Assembly: GCF_025567305.1 (NCBI RefSeq)
Contig: NZ_JAOQJP010000005.1
Coordinates: 94,937-158,936 of the forward strand
DNA from: Lentihominibacter butyricus
Lineage (GTDB): Bacteria > Bacillota > Clostridia > Peptostreptococcales > Anaerovoracaceae
Direction of reading: 5' to 3'
DNA: 64,000 bases
Shown here: piece by piece, positions 9,288 through 17,456 of the stretch
How the letters are laid out: every line of letters starts with the position of its first letter
Numbering within the stretch: position 1 is the first letter of the stretch
Program-made: the position numbers and the translations under genes
Notes under the pieces: generated by a model
What the model saw: only the letters and a program-made list of their open reading frames with translations
What the model was told of the DNA's origin: nothing
Databases searched by the model: none

Positions 9288-10379
9288 ATGACATTTAAAC
9301 TAGGTGAATATATCGAACCGGATTTTTCGCAGAAGCTTTTCAGGAAAGCTCCGGAAGCAAGGCTCGCCGAAGCTCCCAAGGACATGACTGCGCCTGAGGG
9401 CTTCCATGCGACGTCCATATATCCTGAATATTTCAAGCTCGACGGCAGATGGATACTTCCGAAGGATTCGCGCATGGACTGCGTTGCGGTCTACGAGGAC
9501 GGGGATATCCATATCCGCGAGTTCAGGAATATAAAGAAAGGCGATCTCGTTGTCCTAGGCAGGACGGAGAAATGTGAGGATGGTATTTATGTAAATGAGA
9601 ACAGCTTCAGGTTTCCCGATCAGGATACGGACGAACAGACGACCTTTTCATTCAGGCAGGGACGAAGCCGTGAAACTGCTTTCTCATACGACTACAGCAG
9701 CCTTTATGAACTGCTCAGATACGAGCGCGACCATGGACATATCACATGGGTGCTGGGGCCGGCATGCGCTTTCGATGCGGAGGCGAGGAATGCGTTTGCG
9801 AAACTCGTAGAGGGCGGGTATGTACACTCGCTGCTGGCAGGCAATGCACTTGCCACACACGACCTGGAAGCAGGATATCTCGGAACTGCGCTCGGTCAGA
9901 ACGTCAGGACGCAGAAGCCGCATTTCAACGGTCACTACAATCATATCGACACGATAAACAAAGTGAACCTTTACGGATCGATACCTAAATTCATAGAAGA
10001 AGAGCACATAACCGACGGTATAATATACAGCTGTGTGAAAAACAACGTGCCTTTTGTGCTGAACGGTTCGATAAGAGACGACGGCCCTCTGCCTGAAGTG
10101 TATGAGCATACATACGTAGGGCAGGATGCGATCAGGAGCCACGTCAGAAGATCGACGACCGTTATCGGTATGGCGACAGTGCTGCACACTATCGCGACCG
10201 GCAACATGACGCCGAGCTACAGAGTACTCGAGGATGGAACAGTACGTCCCGTGTATTTCTACGTGGTTGACACGTCCGAGTTTGCGGTAAACAAGCTGTC
10301 CGACCGCGGCAGTCTTTCTGCAAAGGGCATCGTGACGAACGTGCAGGATTTCGTGTGCAACCTGGCAAAGAATCTGTAG
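9288..10379 (+). CDS. TIGR00300-type protein, probable NAD-dependent ornithine cyclodeaminase
   Basis: The 363-residue protein has the conserved blocks I associate with the TIGR00300 (LOR/SDH region) family: FHATSIYPEYF near residue 43, LLAGNALATHDLEAGYLG near 185, HYNHIDTINKVN near 220 and SSLSAKG-like residues near the C-terminus. Members include the C-terminal part of cyanobacterial AgrE and archaeal proteins shown to convert ornithine to proline with NAD. The reaction would yield proline and ammonia without a mu-crystallin-type cyclodeaminase. The ATG is 24 bases after serS with a weak AGGAA site, and an aminotransferase follows 37 bases later. This supports amino acid catabolism, but the exact substrate in this organism is inference. 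Confidence 0.65.
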   Translation: MTFKLGEYIEPDFSQKLFRKAPEARLAEAPKDMTAPEGFHATSIYPEYFKLDGRWILPKDSRMDCVAVYEDGDIHIREFRNIKKGDLVVLGRTEKCEDGIYVNENSFRFPDQDTDEQTTFSFRQGRSRETAFSYDYSSLYELLRYERDHGHITWVLGPACAFDAEARNAFAKLVEGGYVHSLLAGNALATHDLEAGYLGTALGQNVRTQKPHFNGHYNHIDTINKVNLYGSIPKFIEEEHITDGIIYSCVKNNVPFVLNGSIRDDGPLPEVYEHTYVGQDAIRSHVRRSTTVIGMATVLHTIATGNMTPSYRVLEDGTVRPVYFYVVDTSEFAVNKLSDRGSLSAKGIVTNVQDFVCNLAKNL

Positions 10380-10416
10380 CAGGACATATAAGCAAGATTG
10401 AAAGGAAAGATATTTA

Positions 10417-11607
10417 ATGATAGCAGAAAAGATGAAACCTCTTATGGCTAACAACTCGGCTATAAGAACGATGTTTGAGGAAGGCGACAAGATGAGAGCC
10501 AGGTACGGCGCTGAAAACGTATTCGACTTCAGTCTCGGCAATCCTGATGCACCGGTCCCTGCAGAGATAAAGCAGGCGATAATAGATGTGCTCAATGAAG
10601 AAGAGCCGAGCGTGCTCCACGGATACATGAGCAATGCGGGGTTTGAAGACGTCAGAGCTGCGATCGCTGATTCACTGAACAGAAGATTCGGCACATCGTT
10701 CGGAAGCGGCAATATCCTGATGACTGTAGGAGCGGCGAGCGGCCTGAACGTAGCGCTCAAGACGATCCTCAATCCGGGCGAGGAAGTCATCATATTCGCA
10801 CCTTACTTCCTCGAGTACAACTGGTACGTGAACAACTACGACGGCAAAGTCGTGCAGGCGCCTACGGACAAAGAGACGTTCTATCCTGATCTCGAGAGCT
10901 TCGAGAAGCTGATCACGGACAAGACGAGAGTCGTTCTGATCAATACGCCGAACAATCCGACAGGCGTGATATACAGCGAGGACACTATAAAGAAGATCGC
11001 AGAGATCATGGACAGAAAGCAGAAAGAACTCGGAAGGACGATATTCCTGATCTCCGACGAGCCTTACCGTGAGCTGGCGTTCGGCGGAGCCGAGGTCCCT
11101 TACGTTACAAAGTATTACGATAACACGATCGTTGCATATTCATACAGCAAATCGCTGTCACTGCCGGGCGAGAGGATAGGATATCTCGTTATACCATCGG
11201 AGCTTGAGGAAAGCGAGCTGGTGTTCGACACGGCATCGAATGCGAACAGGATAATCGGATGTGTAAATGCGCCGTCACTCCAGCAGAAAGTCATCGGCAG
11301 ATGTGTGGACGTCCAGGTGGATCTCGACTACTATGACAGAAACAGGACAGCGCTTTACGAAGGACTTAAAGAATGCGGATTCGACTGCGTCAAGCCGGAG
11401 GGGGCATTCTACATGTTCCTCAAGTCGCCGGTCGAGGACGAAAACGAATTCTGCGCGGCAGCCAAGAAGTACAACATCCTGATGGTTCCGGGAACGGCAT
11501 TTGCATGCCCGGGATATGTGCGTCTGGCATACTGCGTATCTCACGAAAGCATCGTGAACTCGATGCCGGGATTCAGAAAGCTCGCTGAAGAATACGGCCT
11601 GAGATAG
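10417..11607 (+). CDS. PLP-dependent aminotransferase, class I/II
   Basis: The 396-residue fold-type I aminotransferase has NTPNNPTGVIYS near residue 170, SDEPYRELAF near 210 and the Schiff-base lysine in YSYSKSLSLPGERIGY near 243. The C-terminal Arg that binds the substrate carboxylate is expected in VRLAYC near 370. It transfers an amino group from an amino acid to a 2-oxoacid using pyridoxal phosphate. The sequence resembles aspartate/aromatic or alanine aminotransferases of clostridia, but the substrate cannot be fixed. A GAAAGGAAAG site precedes the ATG. It is the last gene of the serS group, behind the ornithine cyclodeaminase-like gene. Confidence 0.85.
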   Translation: MIAEKMKPLMANNSAIRTMFEEGDKMRARYGAENVFDFSLGNPDAPVPAEIKQAIIDVLNEEEPSVLHGYMSNAGFEDVRAAIADSLNRRFGTSFGSGNILMTVGAASGLNVALKTILNPGEEVIIFAPYFLEYNWYVNNYDGKVVQAPTDKETFYPDLESFEKLITDKTRVVLINTPNNPTGVIYSEDTIKKIAEIMDRKQKELGRTIFLISDEPYRELAFGGAEVPYVTKYYDNTIVAYSYSKSLSLPGERIGYLVIPSELEESELVFDTASNANRIIGCVNAPSLQQKVIGRCVDVQVDLDYYDRNRTALYEGLKECGFDCVKPEGAFYMFLKSPVEDENEFCAAAKKYNILMVPGTAFACPGYVRLAYCVSHESIVNSMPGFRKLAEEYGLR

Positions 11608-11699
11608 GTCTGCGCATGCATGCAGATACTGTGCGCGTTTGCAGTACACACAGATAAACAAATATTCTGAATAAGAACGCAACTTGAAGTTTATGTGAA

Positions 11700-11744
11700 A
11701 ATGGCACCCCATCGGTTCAACCAGGGGTGCCATTGCTGTATAAT
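11700..11744 (+). promoter_or_regulatory. hairpin followed by TATAAT promoter element
   Basis: AATGGCACCCC (11700-11710) and GGGGTGCCATT (11724-11734) form a perfect 11-bp stem. TATAAT follows at 11739-11744, with a poor TTCAAC -35 candidate in the loop at 11716-11721. The hairpin may end the aminotransferase transcript while the -10 starts the wall hydrolase transcript, or it may be an operator overlapping the promoter. Confidence 0.5.
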
Positions 11745-11803
11745 GTACAGGTATTGTTTTATGATACAGCAGACGCAGAAGGAATTTCAATGGAGAGGAA
11801 ACT

Positions 11804-12832
11804 ATGATTTCAAGTTTGAAGAATTACAGAAAATTGCTTATCGCGGCACTCGTGGTAATTCTGGCGATTGCATCAGTGGTTGTCCTGGATTTCACAAAGC
11901 CGTATGCAGTATATGCGAAAAGCGGGAAAAAAGTAGAAGATCCGTATGCAGTAAAGGCCGGAGGCGAGGAACTTTTCCTCGTGAAGGATGAGAAGACTGC
12001 AGAAAAAGTAATAGAAGAAGTACTTAATGAATATACGCCGGAAGGAGCCCAGGTGGTATCGGTTTCTGTAGACAAGAAGCTGAGCACCGAGGACAAGAGC
12101 CTCAAGCGCAGCGGGGAACCGCCGGCAGTGCTCACGGAAAAAGAAGCCGTGAACTATATACTGGAGCAGAACAGCACGGAGGATCCGCTGTTTTCTGTGA
12201 CTATCGATGCAGAGATCGGCTCGGTAGAGAAGATCGAAGCAGGTACTTCGTATGAAGACAATGCAGAGCTTTACGAGGGTGAGAGCGAGGTAAAGAGCGA
12301 AGGAACTGACGGCGATCAGATCGTTACTAATCAGGTGACATGCGTCAACGGCAAGATACTTTCTTCGCAGGTCGTGGATACGACAGTGATAAACGAGTCG
12401 GTAGACAAGATAGTGTACAAGGGCACCAAGGCAAAGAGCAAGGATACTGACAGCAGCAGCTCCGGCGGGGCTGTGATGGGCAGCGGCAGCGGGACTGACG
12501 TTGTGAACTTTGCGCTTCAGTTCGTCGGCAACCCGTACGTTTACGGCGGCACAAGCCTTACGGACGGCGCAGACTGTTCGGGATTCGTGCAGAGCGTCTA
12601 TGCGCATTTCGGGATATCGCTTCCGAGAACAGTGCCGTATCAGGCGCAGTGCGGCAAAGCTGTTTCGTACAGTGACGCTCAGCCGGGAGATCTGATCTGC
12701 TTTTCGGGTCATATCGGCATCTATGTCGGCGGCGGCAAGATGGTCCACGCATCGGATTATGATACAGGCATCATCGTGACGAGCACGAGCTACTCAGGAA
12801 CGGTAGTGTCAGTCAGAAGGATCATAGAATAA
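11804..12832 (+). CDS. G5 domain and NlpC/P60 cell-wall endopeptidase, exported
   Basis: The 342-residue protein has an N-terminal membrane segment or uncleaved signal at residues 12-30. A G5-like region lies at roughly 135-205, with repeated Gly and a VNGKI turn. A Ser/Gly linker near 215-230 leads to a C-terminal NlpC/P60 domain. Catalytic Cys is in GADCSGFVQSVY near 256 and His in SGHIGIYVGG near 305. This domain cuts D-gamma-glutamyl-meso-diaminopimelate bonds in peptidoglycan, outside the membrane. G5 domains often bind wall carbohydrate. It is monocistronic, with a terminator at 12912-12952. Confidence 0.88.
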   Translation: MISSLKNYRKLLIAALVVILAIASVVVLDFTKPYAVYAKSGKKVEDPYAVKAGGEELFLVKDEKTAEKVIEEVLNEYTPEGAQVVSVSVDKKLSTEDKSLKRSGEPPAVLTEKEAVNYILEQNSTEDPLFSVTIDAEIGSVEKIEAGTSYEDNAELYEGESEVKSEGTDGDQIVTNQVTCVNGKILSSQVVDTTVINESVDKIVYKGTKAKSKDTDSSSSGGAVMGSGSGTDVVNFALQFVGNPYVYGGTSLTDGADCSGFVQSVYAHFGISLPRTVPYQAQCGKAVSYSDAQPGDLICFSGHIGIYVGGGKMVHASDYDTGIIVTSTSYSGTVVSVRRIIE

Positions 12833-12911
12833 AACGCACAGCAGGAGCTCGCGGCACGGCGCGAGATACGTGGCCGGCATGGCTGCAAAAACAAAAAAGA
12901 AAACATACAGG

Positions 12912-12992
12912 CTGTCTTCTGATCGTCTAAAAGATCAGCAAGGCAGCTTTTTGCATGAAAATCTTCCCGCGGATATAGAGTCTCGCGGGAAG
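12912..12992 (+). terminator. terminator of the NlpC/P60 gene plus a second hairpin
   Basis: GCTGTCTTCTGATC from 12912 pairs imperfectly with GATCAGCAAGGCAGC and is followed by TTTTT at 12948-12952, an intrinsic terminator. A second perfect hairpin follows (CTTCCCGCG at 12963-12971 with CGCGGGAAG at 12984-12992). It lies about 48 bases before the alcohol dehydrogenase start and could be part of that gene's leader. Confidence 0.65.
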
Positions 12993-13040
12993 TGGTGGTA
13001 TGATATATAGAAGAAATCACACGAGGATCGGAGGCAGGAG

Positions 13041-14312
13041 ATGAACAGCTTATTTTGCAGGATATACCAGGGGGCGATGAAGGTCGGGATGTACATGCTT
13101 CCGTGGCATACGCCTGAAGTGATAGAAGACAGGGCTGACAGCGACAGACTGCTGGAAGATATAAAACGCAGGGAAGTGGAAAGGCTGCTCGTGGTCATGG
13201 GGCCGAACATGATGAAGCGCGGGCTTCCTGTGCCGATGCTGGAAAAGCTGCGGGCGAACGGGATCGAATGTGAGGTGTTCGATCGACTCACGTCGGATCC
13301 GACGGATGCGCAGGTCGAGGAAGGCGTCAGGCTCTATAATGAGAAAAACGCACAGGGGATAATACTGTTTGGCGGGGGCTCGCCGATGGACTGCGGCAAA
13401 GCCATCGCAGCGCGTATAGCGAGACCGGACAGGACGATCGCGGAGCTTCAGGGCGTGCTCAAGGTGCGTTCGAGGAGAAAAGTGCCTGTGATGTGGGCGA
13501 TACCAACGACTTCGGGAACAGGCTCAGAGGCGACGATGGCAGCAGTGATAACGGATCATGAAACACATCGAAAAAAGTCGATAAACGATATGGCGATAAT
13601 CCCGCACGTGTGTGTGCTGGATGCCGGGCTGACAGCGGGACTGCCGCCGGATATAACCGCATATACCGGAATGGATGCACTGTGTCATGCAGTCGAAGCT
13701 TATACCAACAACGCTTATAATACGGCTCTGGAGAAGAAGATGGCAAAGGATGCCGTAAAGCTCATATATGAAAATCTTGAGGGCGCTTACGAGAACGGCA
13801 GCGATATGGAAAAGCGCCAGAATATGCAGAGAGCGGCGTTTTATGCCGGCAGGGCGTTCACGAGAGGGTGCGTCGGATATGTGCACGCGATAGGACATGC
13901 CGTGGGAGGTCTGTATGGCGTTCCTCACGGAAAGGCTATGGCGATACTGCTGCCGCATGTGCTGAAGGCATTCGGAAGCAGCGCAGAGGCGAAGCTTGCG
14001 GAGCTGGCGGATCACTGCGGACTTTCCGCAGAATACGGAGTAGATCATGACGACCGGACAGGCGGATGCGCCTGCCCGGCATATGGCGCGATGAAAGGGA
14101 AGACTACGAATAACGGAAAAGCGCGCCTTTTCATAGAATGGATAGAAAATACGAAACGCAGCATGGATATTCCGGACAGATTCGACTGTATAAAGGAAGA
14201 AGATGTCGAAACTATCGCGAAATGGGCCGATGCTGAAGCGAATCCGCTGTATCCCGTTCCGAAGATATTCGACAGGAAACAGCTCGAAGATCTCGTGAGA
14301 TCTGTCATGTGA
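13041..14312 (+). CDS. iron-containing alcohol dehydrogenase
   Basis: The 423-residue group III (Fe-ADH) dehydrogenase shows GGGSPMDCGKAIA near residue 112 for the NAD(P) pyrophosphate and TTSGTGSEAT near 155. Metal ligands are an Asp in the VLDAGL region near 195, His in MDALCHAVEAY, and two His in VHAIGHAVGG and YGVPHGKAM near 282-300. Members interconvert alcohols or diols with aldehydes; the closest remembered relatives are clostridial butanol/lactaldehyde-type enzymes. A GGAGGCAGGAG site precedes the ATG. It stands alone and is convergent with the REC-HPt gene downstream. The physiological alcohol is unknown. Confidence 0.88.
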   Translation: MNSLFCRIYQGAMKVGMYMLPWHTPEVIEDRADSDRLLEDIKRREVERLLVVMGPNMMKRGLPVPMLEKLRANGIECEVFDRLTSDPTDAQVEEGVRLYNEKNAQGIILFGGGSPMDCGKAIAARIARPDRTIAELQGVLKVRSRRKVPVMWAIPTTSGTGSEATMAAVITDHETHRKKSINDMAIIPHVCVLDAGLTAGLPPDITAYTGMDALCHAVEAYTNNAYNTALEKKMAKDAVKLIYENLEGAYENGSDMEKRQNMQRAAFYAGRAFTRGCVGYVHAIGHAVGGLYGVPHGKAMAILLPHVLKAFGSSAEAKLAELADHCGLSAEYGVDHDDRTGGCACPAYGAMKGKTTNNGKARLFIEWIENTKRSMDIPDRFDCIKEEDVETIAKWADAEANPLYPVPKIFDRKQLEDLVRSVM

Positions 14313-14460
14313 TCCGATGAGGATCTCCTGGACGCGCCAGGGCAGGGCCTGCCGAGCGTCGGATGTGCATTTCGCTGTGTTATGCCCTGATGCGCCGGCA
14401 TGCAGATAGTGTGAAGTGTCATGGCGCATCGCCTGAGTGGCCGTAAGCTGCGGACAGCAG

Positions 14461-15267
14461 TCATATCTGCAGCTGGCATATCGACTGTATGTCGTTGTTT
14501 ATGCAAAAAAGCAGAGCGAGGATGTCGTATGACAGGATGAACAGTCGCTCTGCTATGTGCTGTCTGAGCAGATCTTCCAGCGATATCACATGCGAATAAA
14601 GAGATGTGAATCCCAGCATGCCGGCGAGGCCTTTTATGGAATGACAAAGGACGGCGGCATCGCTGTACTGGTCTGTATCTATCATTTCACGCAGACGCAG
14701 AGAAAGGTCGGCGTTGTTGTGTTTGAAATTATTGAAGTGCTTCAGAAAGAGCCTGGGACTGTTGCCCATGTTTTCTATAGCGGTATGTATGTCGCATACG
14801 TCGGGATCCAGGCCCGGGAAGCTGCTGTCCCGGTGTGCGCAGGAGCCGGAGCATGACGCCGTGAGCAGTGCGGATCTGACATATGGCGAGATCGCTGTGT
14901 AAAATGACGTGGAATTGAACGGTTTGAAAAGTATCATGTCAAATATACTTTCCGTTTCAGCCTGCCGTATCCTGTCTTCGTTTTTGCTCGATGCCGTCAC
15001 GGCGATCACCGGGGTATCGATACCCAGACTGCGGATCCTGCGGACGGTCTCTATACCGTTCATGCACGGCAGGTTTATATCCATCAGTATCAGTGAATAA
15101 TAATTTTTGTCGACAGAATTGCACATAGTGACAGCTTCGAGACCATCGAATGCGCTTTCACATTTTACGCCTATATCGTTCAGGAATGTCTGTATTACTT
15201 CGTGGTTTGCTGATGTGTCGTCGACTATCAGCACAGTATCTCTGTCCCTTGTTGAAACATTTTTCAT
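14461..15267 (-). CDS. REC-HPt phosphorelay protein without output domain
   Basis: The start is the ATG at 15265-15267, preceded on the minus strand by AAAGGAGGTATTGAAT; the longer frame has no ribosome binding site. The 268-residue product has an N-terminal receiver domain: VLIVDDTSAN acidic pocket, phospho-acceptor Asp in LILMDINLPCMNG near residue 60, Thr in AVTASS, Lys in LFKPF near 110. A C-terminal histidine phosphotransfer domain carries CHSIKGLAGMLG near 220. It has no kinase and no DNA-binding domain, so it should shuttle phosphate in a multistep relay. No histidine kinase is adjacent; the nearest is at 40.2 kb. It is divergent from the prepilin peptidase gene. Confidence 0.85.
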   Translation of the reverse strand: MKNVSTRDRDTVLIVDDTSANHEVIQTFLNDIGVKCESAFDGLEAVTMCNSVDKNYYSLILMDINLPCMNGIETVRRIRSLGIDTPVIAVTASSKNEDRIRQAETESIFDMILFKPFNSTSFYTAISPYVRSALLTASCSGSCAHRDSSFPGLDPDVCDIHTAIENMGNSPRLFLKHFNNFKHNNADLSLRLREMIDTDQYSDAAVLCHSIKGLAGMLGFTSLYSHVISLEDLLRQHIAERLFILSYDILALLFCINNDIQSICQLQI

Positions 15268-15360
15268 ATTCAATACCTCCTTTGGTGTGCAACTGTACCA
15301 CTGTTTTGATTCTATACCAAAAAGGACTCTTTTTTTATATCTAATGTACGACGGCATTCT

Positions 15361-15396
15361 CCACAATACGACAAAAAAATCAAAATAATATTGTGG
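15361..15396. promoter_or_regulatory. inverted repeat in the REC-HPt / prepilin peptidase divergent region
   Basis: CCACAATA at 15361-15368 and TATTGTGG at 15389-15396 form a perfect 8-bp inverted repeat. It sits in the AT-rich 178-bp region between the two divergently read genes. It could be an operator for either; no regulator is assigned. Confidence 0.35.
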
Positions 15397-15445
15397 TTAA
15401 AAAAGGAAATTGATAGAATAAGAGCAATAAAGGAGGAATATTGAG

Positions 15446-16132
15446 ATGCTGGTGATTATCATAAAAGTGGCTGCAAGCATAGTGCTAGGCGTCCTGGCGG
15501 GGTTTGCGGCAGTATATATATTCAATAAAATGCCTGCGGGCTGGCTGTGCGATTACGGGGAAAAGCCTGGACCGGAGCTGACGGATCCGCACATACAGAG
15601 AGTGAAGGGTTATCCGTGGCGATGGATATATGCGGCAGGCTTTGCATGTCTTCTCGTCAGGCTTTCCTTCTGTGATATACAGTTTGCCGCGGCAGGGGTA
15701 TTCGCGTGCTGGGCGATGCTGATCATCGGCCTGGCAGACCTGAAATACATGGTGATACCCGATCAGTTCGTGATAATGCTGGCTCTGAGCGCGTTCGGCT
15801 TCATACCTTTTCACAGTTCAGTCTGGCAGCCTCTGCTGGGGGCGATTGTCGGCGGAGGCGCGATGCTGGCGGTCGCAGGCATAGGAAGCCTGATATTCCA
15901 TAGAGAAGTGATGGGCTTCGGAGATGTGAAGCTGTTCGCGTCGCTTGGTCTGGTGCTCGGACTGAAGGGGACCGTGGCGGTGCTCCTGGGAGCTTCCCTG
16001 GCGAGCGGGATAGCAGCTGCGGCGGGTCTGGCATCGGGGCGGTACCGCAGGAACGATGAGCGGCCGCTGGGACCGTATATATGCGGCTGCGGGTGTCTCT
16101 ATATTTTCGCTGCCTGGCCGCTGATGATGTGA
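15446..16132 (+). CDS. A24-family prepilin peptidase, short form
   Basis: The 228-residue membrane protein has about six hydrophobic segments. It carries the two aspartates of aspartyl prepilin peptidases, one in GLADLKYMVIPDQ near residue 95 and one in GFGDVKLF near 157. These enzymes remove the leader from type IV pilin or competence pseudopilin precursors at the cytoplasmic face. The four-Cys N-terminal methyltransferase region of full-length PilD/ComC is missing, so this is the cleavage-only or archaeal-like short form. AAAGGAGG precedes the ATG. No pilin genes are nearby. Confidence 0.8.
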   Translation: MLVIIIKVAASIVLGVLAGFAAVYIFNKMPAGWLCDYGEKPGPELTDPHIQRVKGYPWRWIYAAGFACLLVRLSFCDIQFAAAGVFACWAMLIIGLADLKYMVIPDQFVIMLALSAFGFIPFHSSVWQPLLGAIVGGGAMLAVAGIGSLIFHREVMGFGDVKLFASLGLVLGLKGTVAVLLGASLASGIAAAAGLASGRYRRNDERPLGPYICGCGCLYIFAAWPLMM

Positions 16133-16204
16133 CGAGCATCTGAATTATGACTAATAAATGTGGCACGCGGCTTTGAAATAATATATAATTAGAAAAGGTG
16201 TACG

Positions 16205-16969
16205 ATGAAAAAGAATATACTTCTTACAATAGAATACGATGGATCGGTGTTTCACGGCTGGCAGCGACAGCCGGACAAGCCCACGGTGCAGGGACATCTG
16301 GAGCAGACGCTGTCATCGCTTCTGGGCAGCAGTATCACGCTGAACGGCACGAGCCGGACGGACGCGGGGGTGCATGCATACGCTCAGCGCGCATCGTTTG
16401 CAGCCGATGTGAAGATCCCTGTGGAAAAGCTGGCTATGGTCGTGAATAACAGCCTCGCGAGCAGAGAGAAGGGATCGTTCGCGGCGTCACCTGTGAGGAT
16501 CGTAAAGGCTGAGGAAAAGCCTGCGGATTTTCACGCCAGATTCGACTCGAAAGGCAAGAAGTATATCTACAGGATACTCAATGCAGAAAGTGCAGATGTC
16601 TTCGTGAGGAATTACGTCTATCATGTTGCAAAGCCGCTGGATACGGACGCCATGCGGCGCGCGGCGGAATATCTGAAGGGCACGCATGACTTCAAGTCGT
16701 TCGAGGCGGCGGGAGGGACTCCGCGTGAGACCACCGTCAGGACGATATATGATATAAGCGTCACCGGAGACAGGAACATAGAGATACACGTGAGCGGCGA
16801 CGGGTTCCTTTACAATATGGTAAGGATAATAACGGGAACGCTGACTGATATAGGAGCGGGAAAGATCGCGCCGGAACAGATGAAAGCTATTATCGATGCA
16901 GCAGACAGATCAGCTGCAGGACATACAGCCCCGCCTTACGGGCTGTACCTTGCAGAAGTGTACTACTGA
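16205..16969 (+). CDS. truA: tRNA pseudouridine(38-40) synthase
   Basis: At 254 residues it has normal TruA length. It contains FHGWQRQPDKPTVQG near residue 17 and the catalytic Asp in SRTDAGVHA near 53. FLYNMVRIITGTL near 200 and the C-terminal PPYGLYL motif also match. It converts U38-U40 in the tRNA anticodon stem to pseudouridine. The start has an AAAGGTG site. It is 25 bases before the dCMP deaminase gene and may share its transcript. Confidence 0.95.
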   Translation: MKKNILLTIEYDGSVFHGWQRQPDKPTVQGHLEQTLSSLLGSSITLNGTSRTDAGVHAYAQRASFAADVKIPVEKLAMVVNNSLASREKGSFAASPVRIVKAEEKPADFHARFDSKGKKYIYRILNAESADVFVRNYVYHVAKPLDTDAMRRAAEYLKGTHDFKSFEAAGGTPRETTVRTIYDISVTGDRNIEIHVSGDGFLYNMVRIITGTLTDIGAGKIAPEQMKAIIDAADRSAAGHTAPPYGLYLAEVYY

Positions 16970-16994
16970 TATTTGCATGATCAAGGAGAAACGT

Positions 16995-17456
16995 ATGGAC
17001 AACAGACCAAGCTGGGATGAATATTTTATGGAAATGGCAGTGCTCACAGCCAAACGTTCCACGTGTCTTAGACGGCATGTAGGCGCTGTGATCGTAAAGG
17101 ACAGGCATATCGTCGCCACCGGGTACAACGGTGCGCCGAGAGGTCTGGAGCACTGCGGTGAGCGCGAAGGCGGATGCCTGAGGCAGCAGCTGGGGATACC
17201 GTCGGGCGAGAAGCATGAGCTGTGCAGAGCGCTGCATGCCGAACAGAACGCGATAATACAGGCGGCCACGCTGGGTCAGAGCATCGAGGGCGCGACGATA
17301 TATATCACGCATCAGCCGTGCGTGATATGCGCGAAGATGATAATAAATTCAGGAATAAGCAAGATCATAGTAAAAGAAGGATATCCGGACCAGCTGTCTG
17401 TTGACATACTGGATGAAGCCGGACTCAAAATAGTAATGTTAGGAGAAATCAAGTGA
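16995..17456 (+). CDS. dCMP deaminase / ComEB-type cytidine deaminase
   Basis: The ATG at 16995 follows AAGGAG; the longer in-frame start overlaps truA without a site. The 153-residue product has the zinc deaminase signature: LHAEQNAI (His and catalytic Glu) near residue 83 and QPCVICAK (two Cys) near 108. An extra Cys/His set at CLRRHVGAV and HCGEREGGC is typical of dCMP deaminases. It makes dUMP for thymidylate synthesis. The stop overlaps the next start in GTGA, which implies translational coupling with the glycosyltransferase gene. Confidence 0.88.
   Translation: MDNRPSWDEYFMEMAVLTAKRSTCLRRHVGAVIVKDRHIVATGYNGAPRGLEHCGEREGGCLRQQLGIPSGEKHELCRALHAEQNAIIQAATLGQSIEGATIYITHQPCVICAKMIINSGISKIIVKEGYPDQLSVDILDEAGLKIVMLGEIK

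Noticed and set aside
9684..10793. A 369-codon minus-strand frame across the TIGR00300 and aminotransferase genes
   Set aside because: It spans two well-supported plus-strand genes, has no family signal and no ribosome site; codon use explains the lack of stops.
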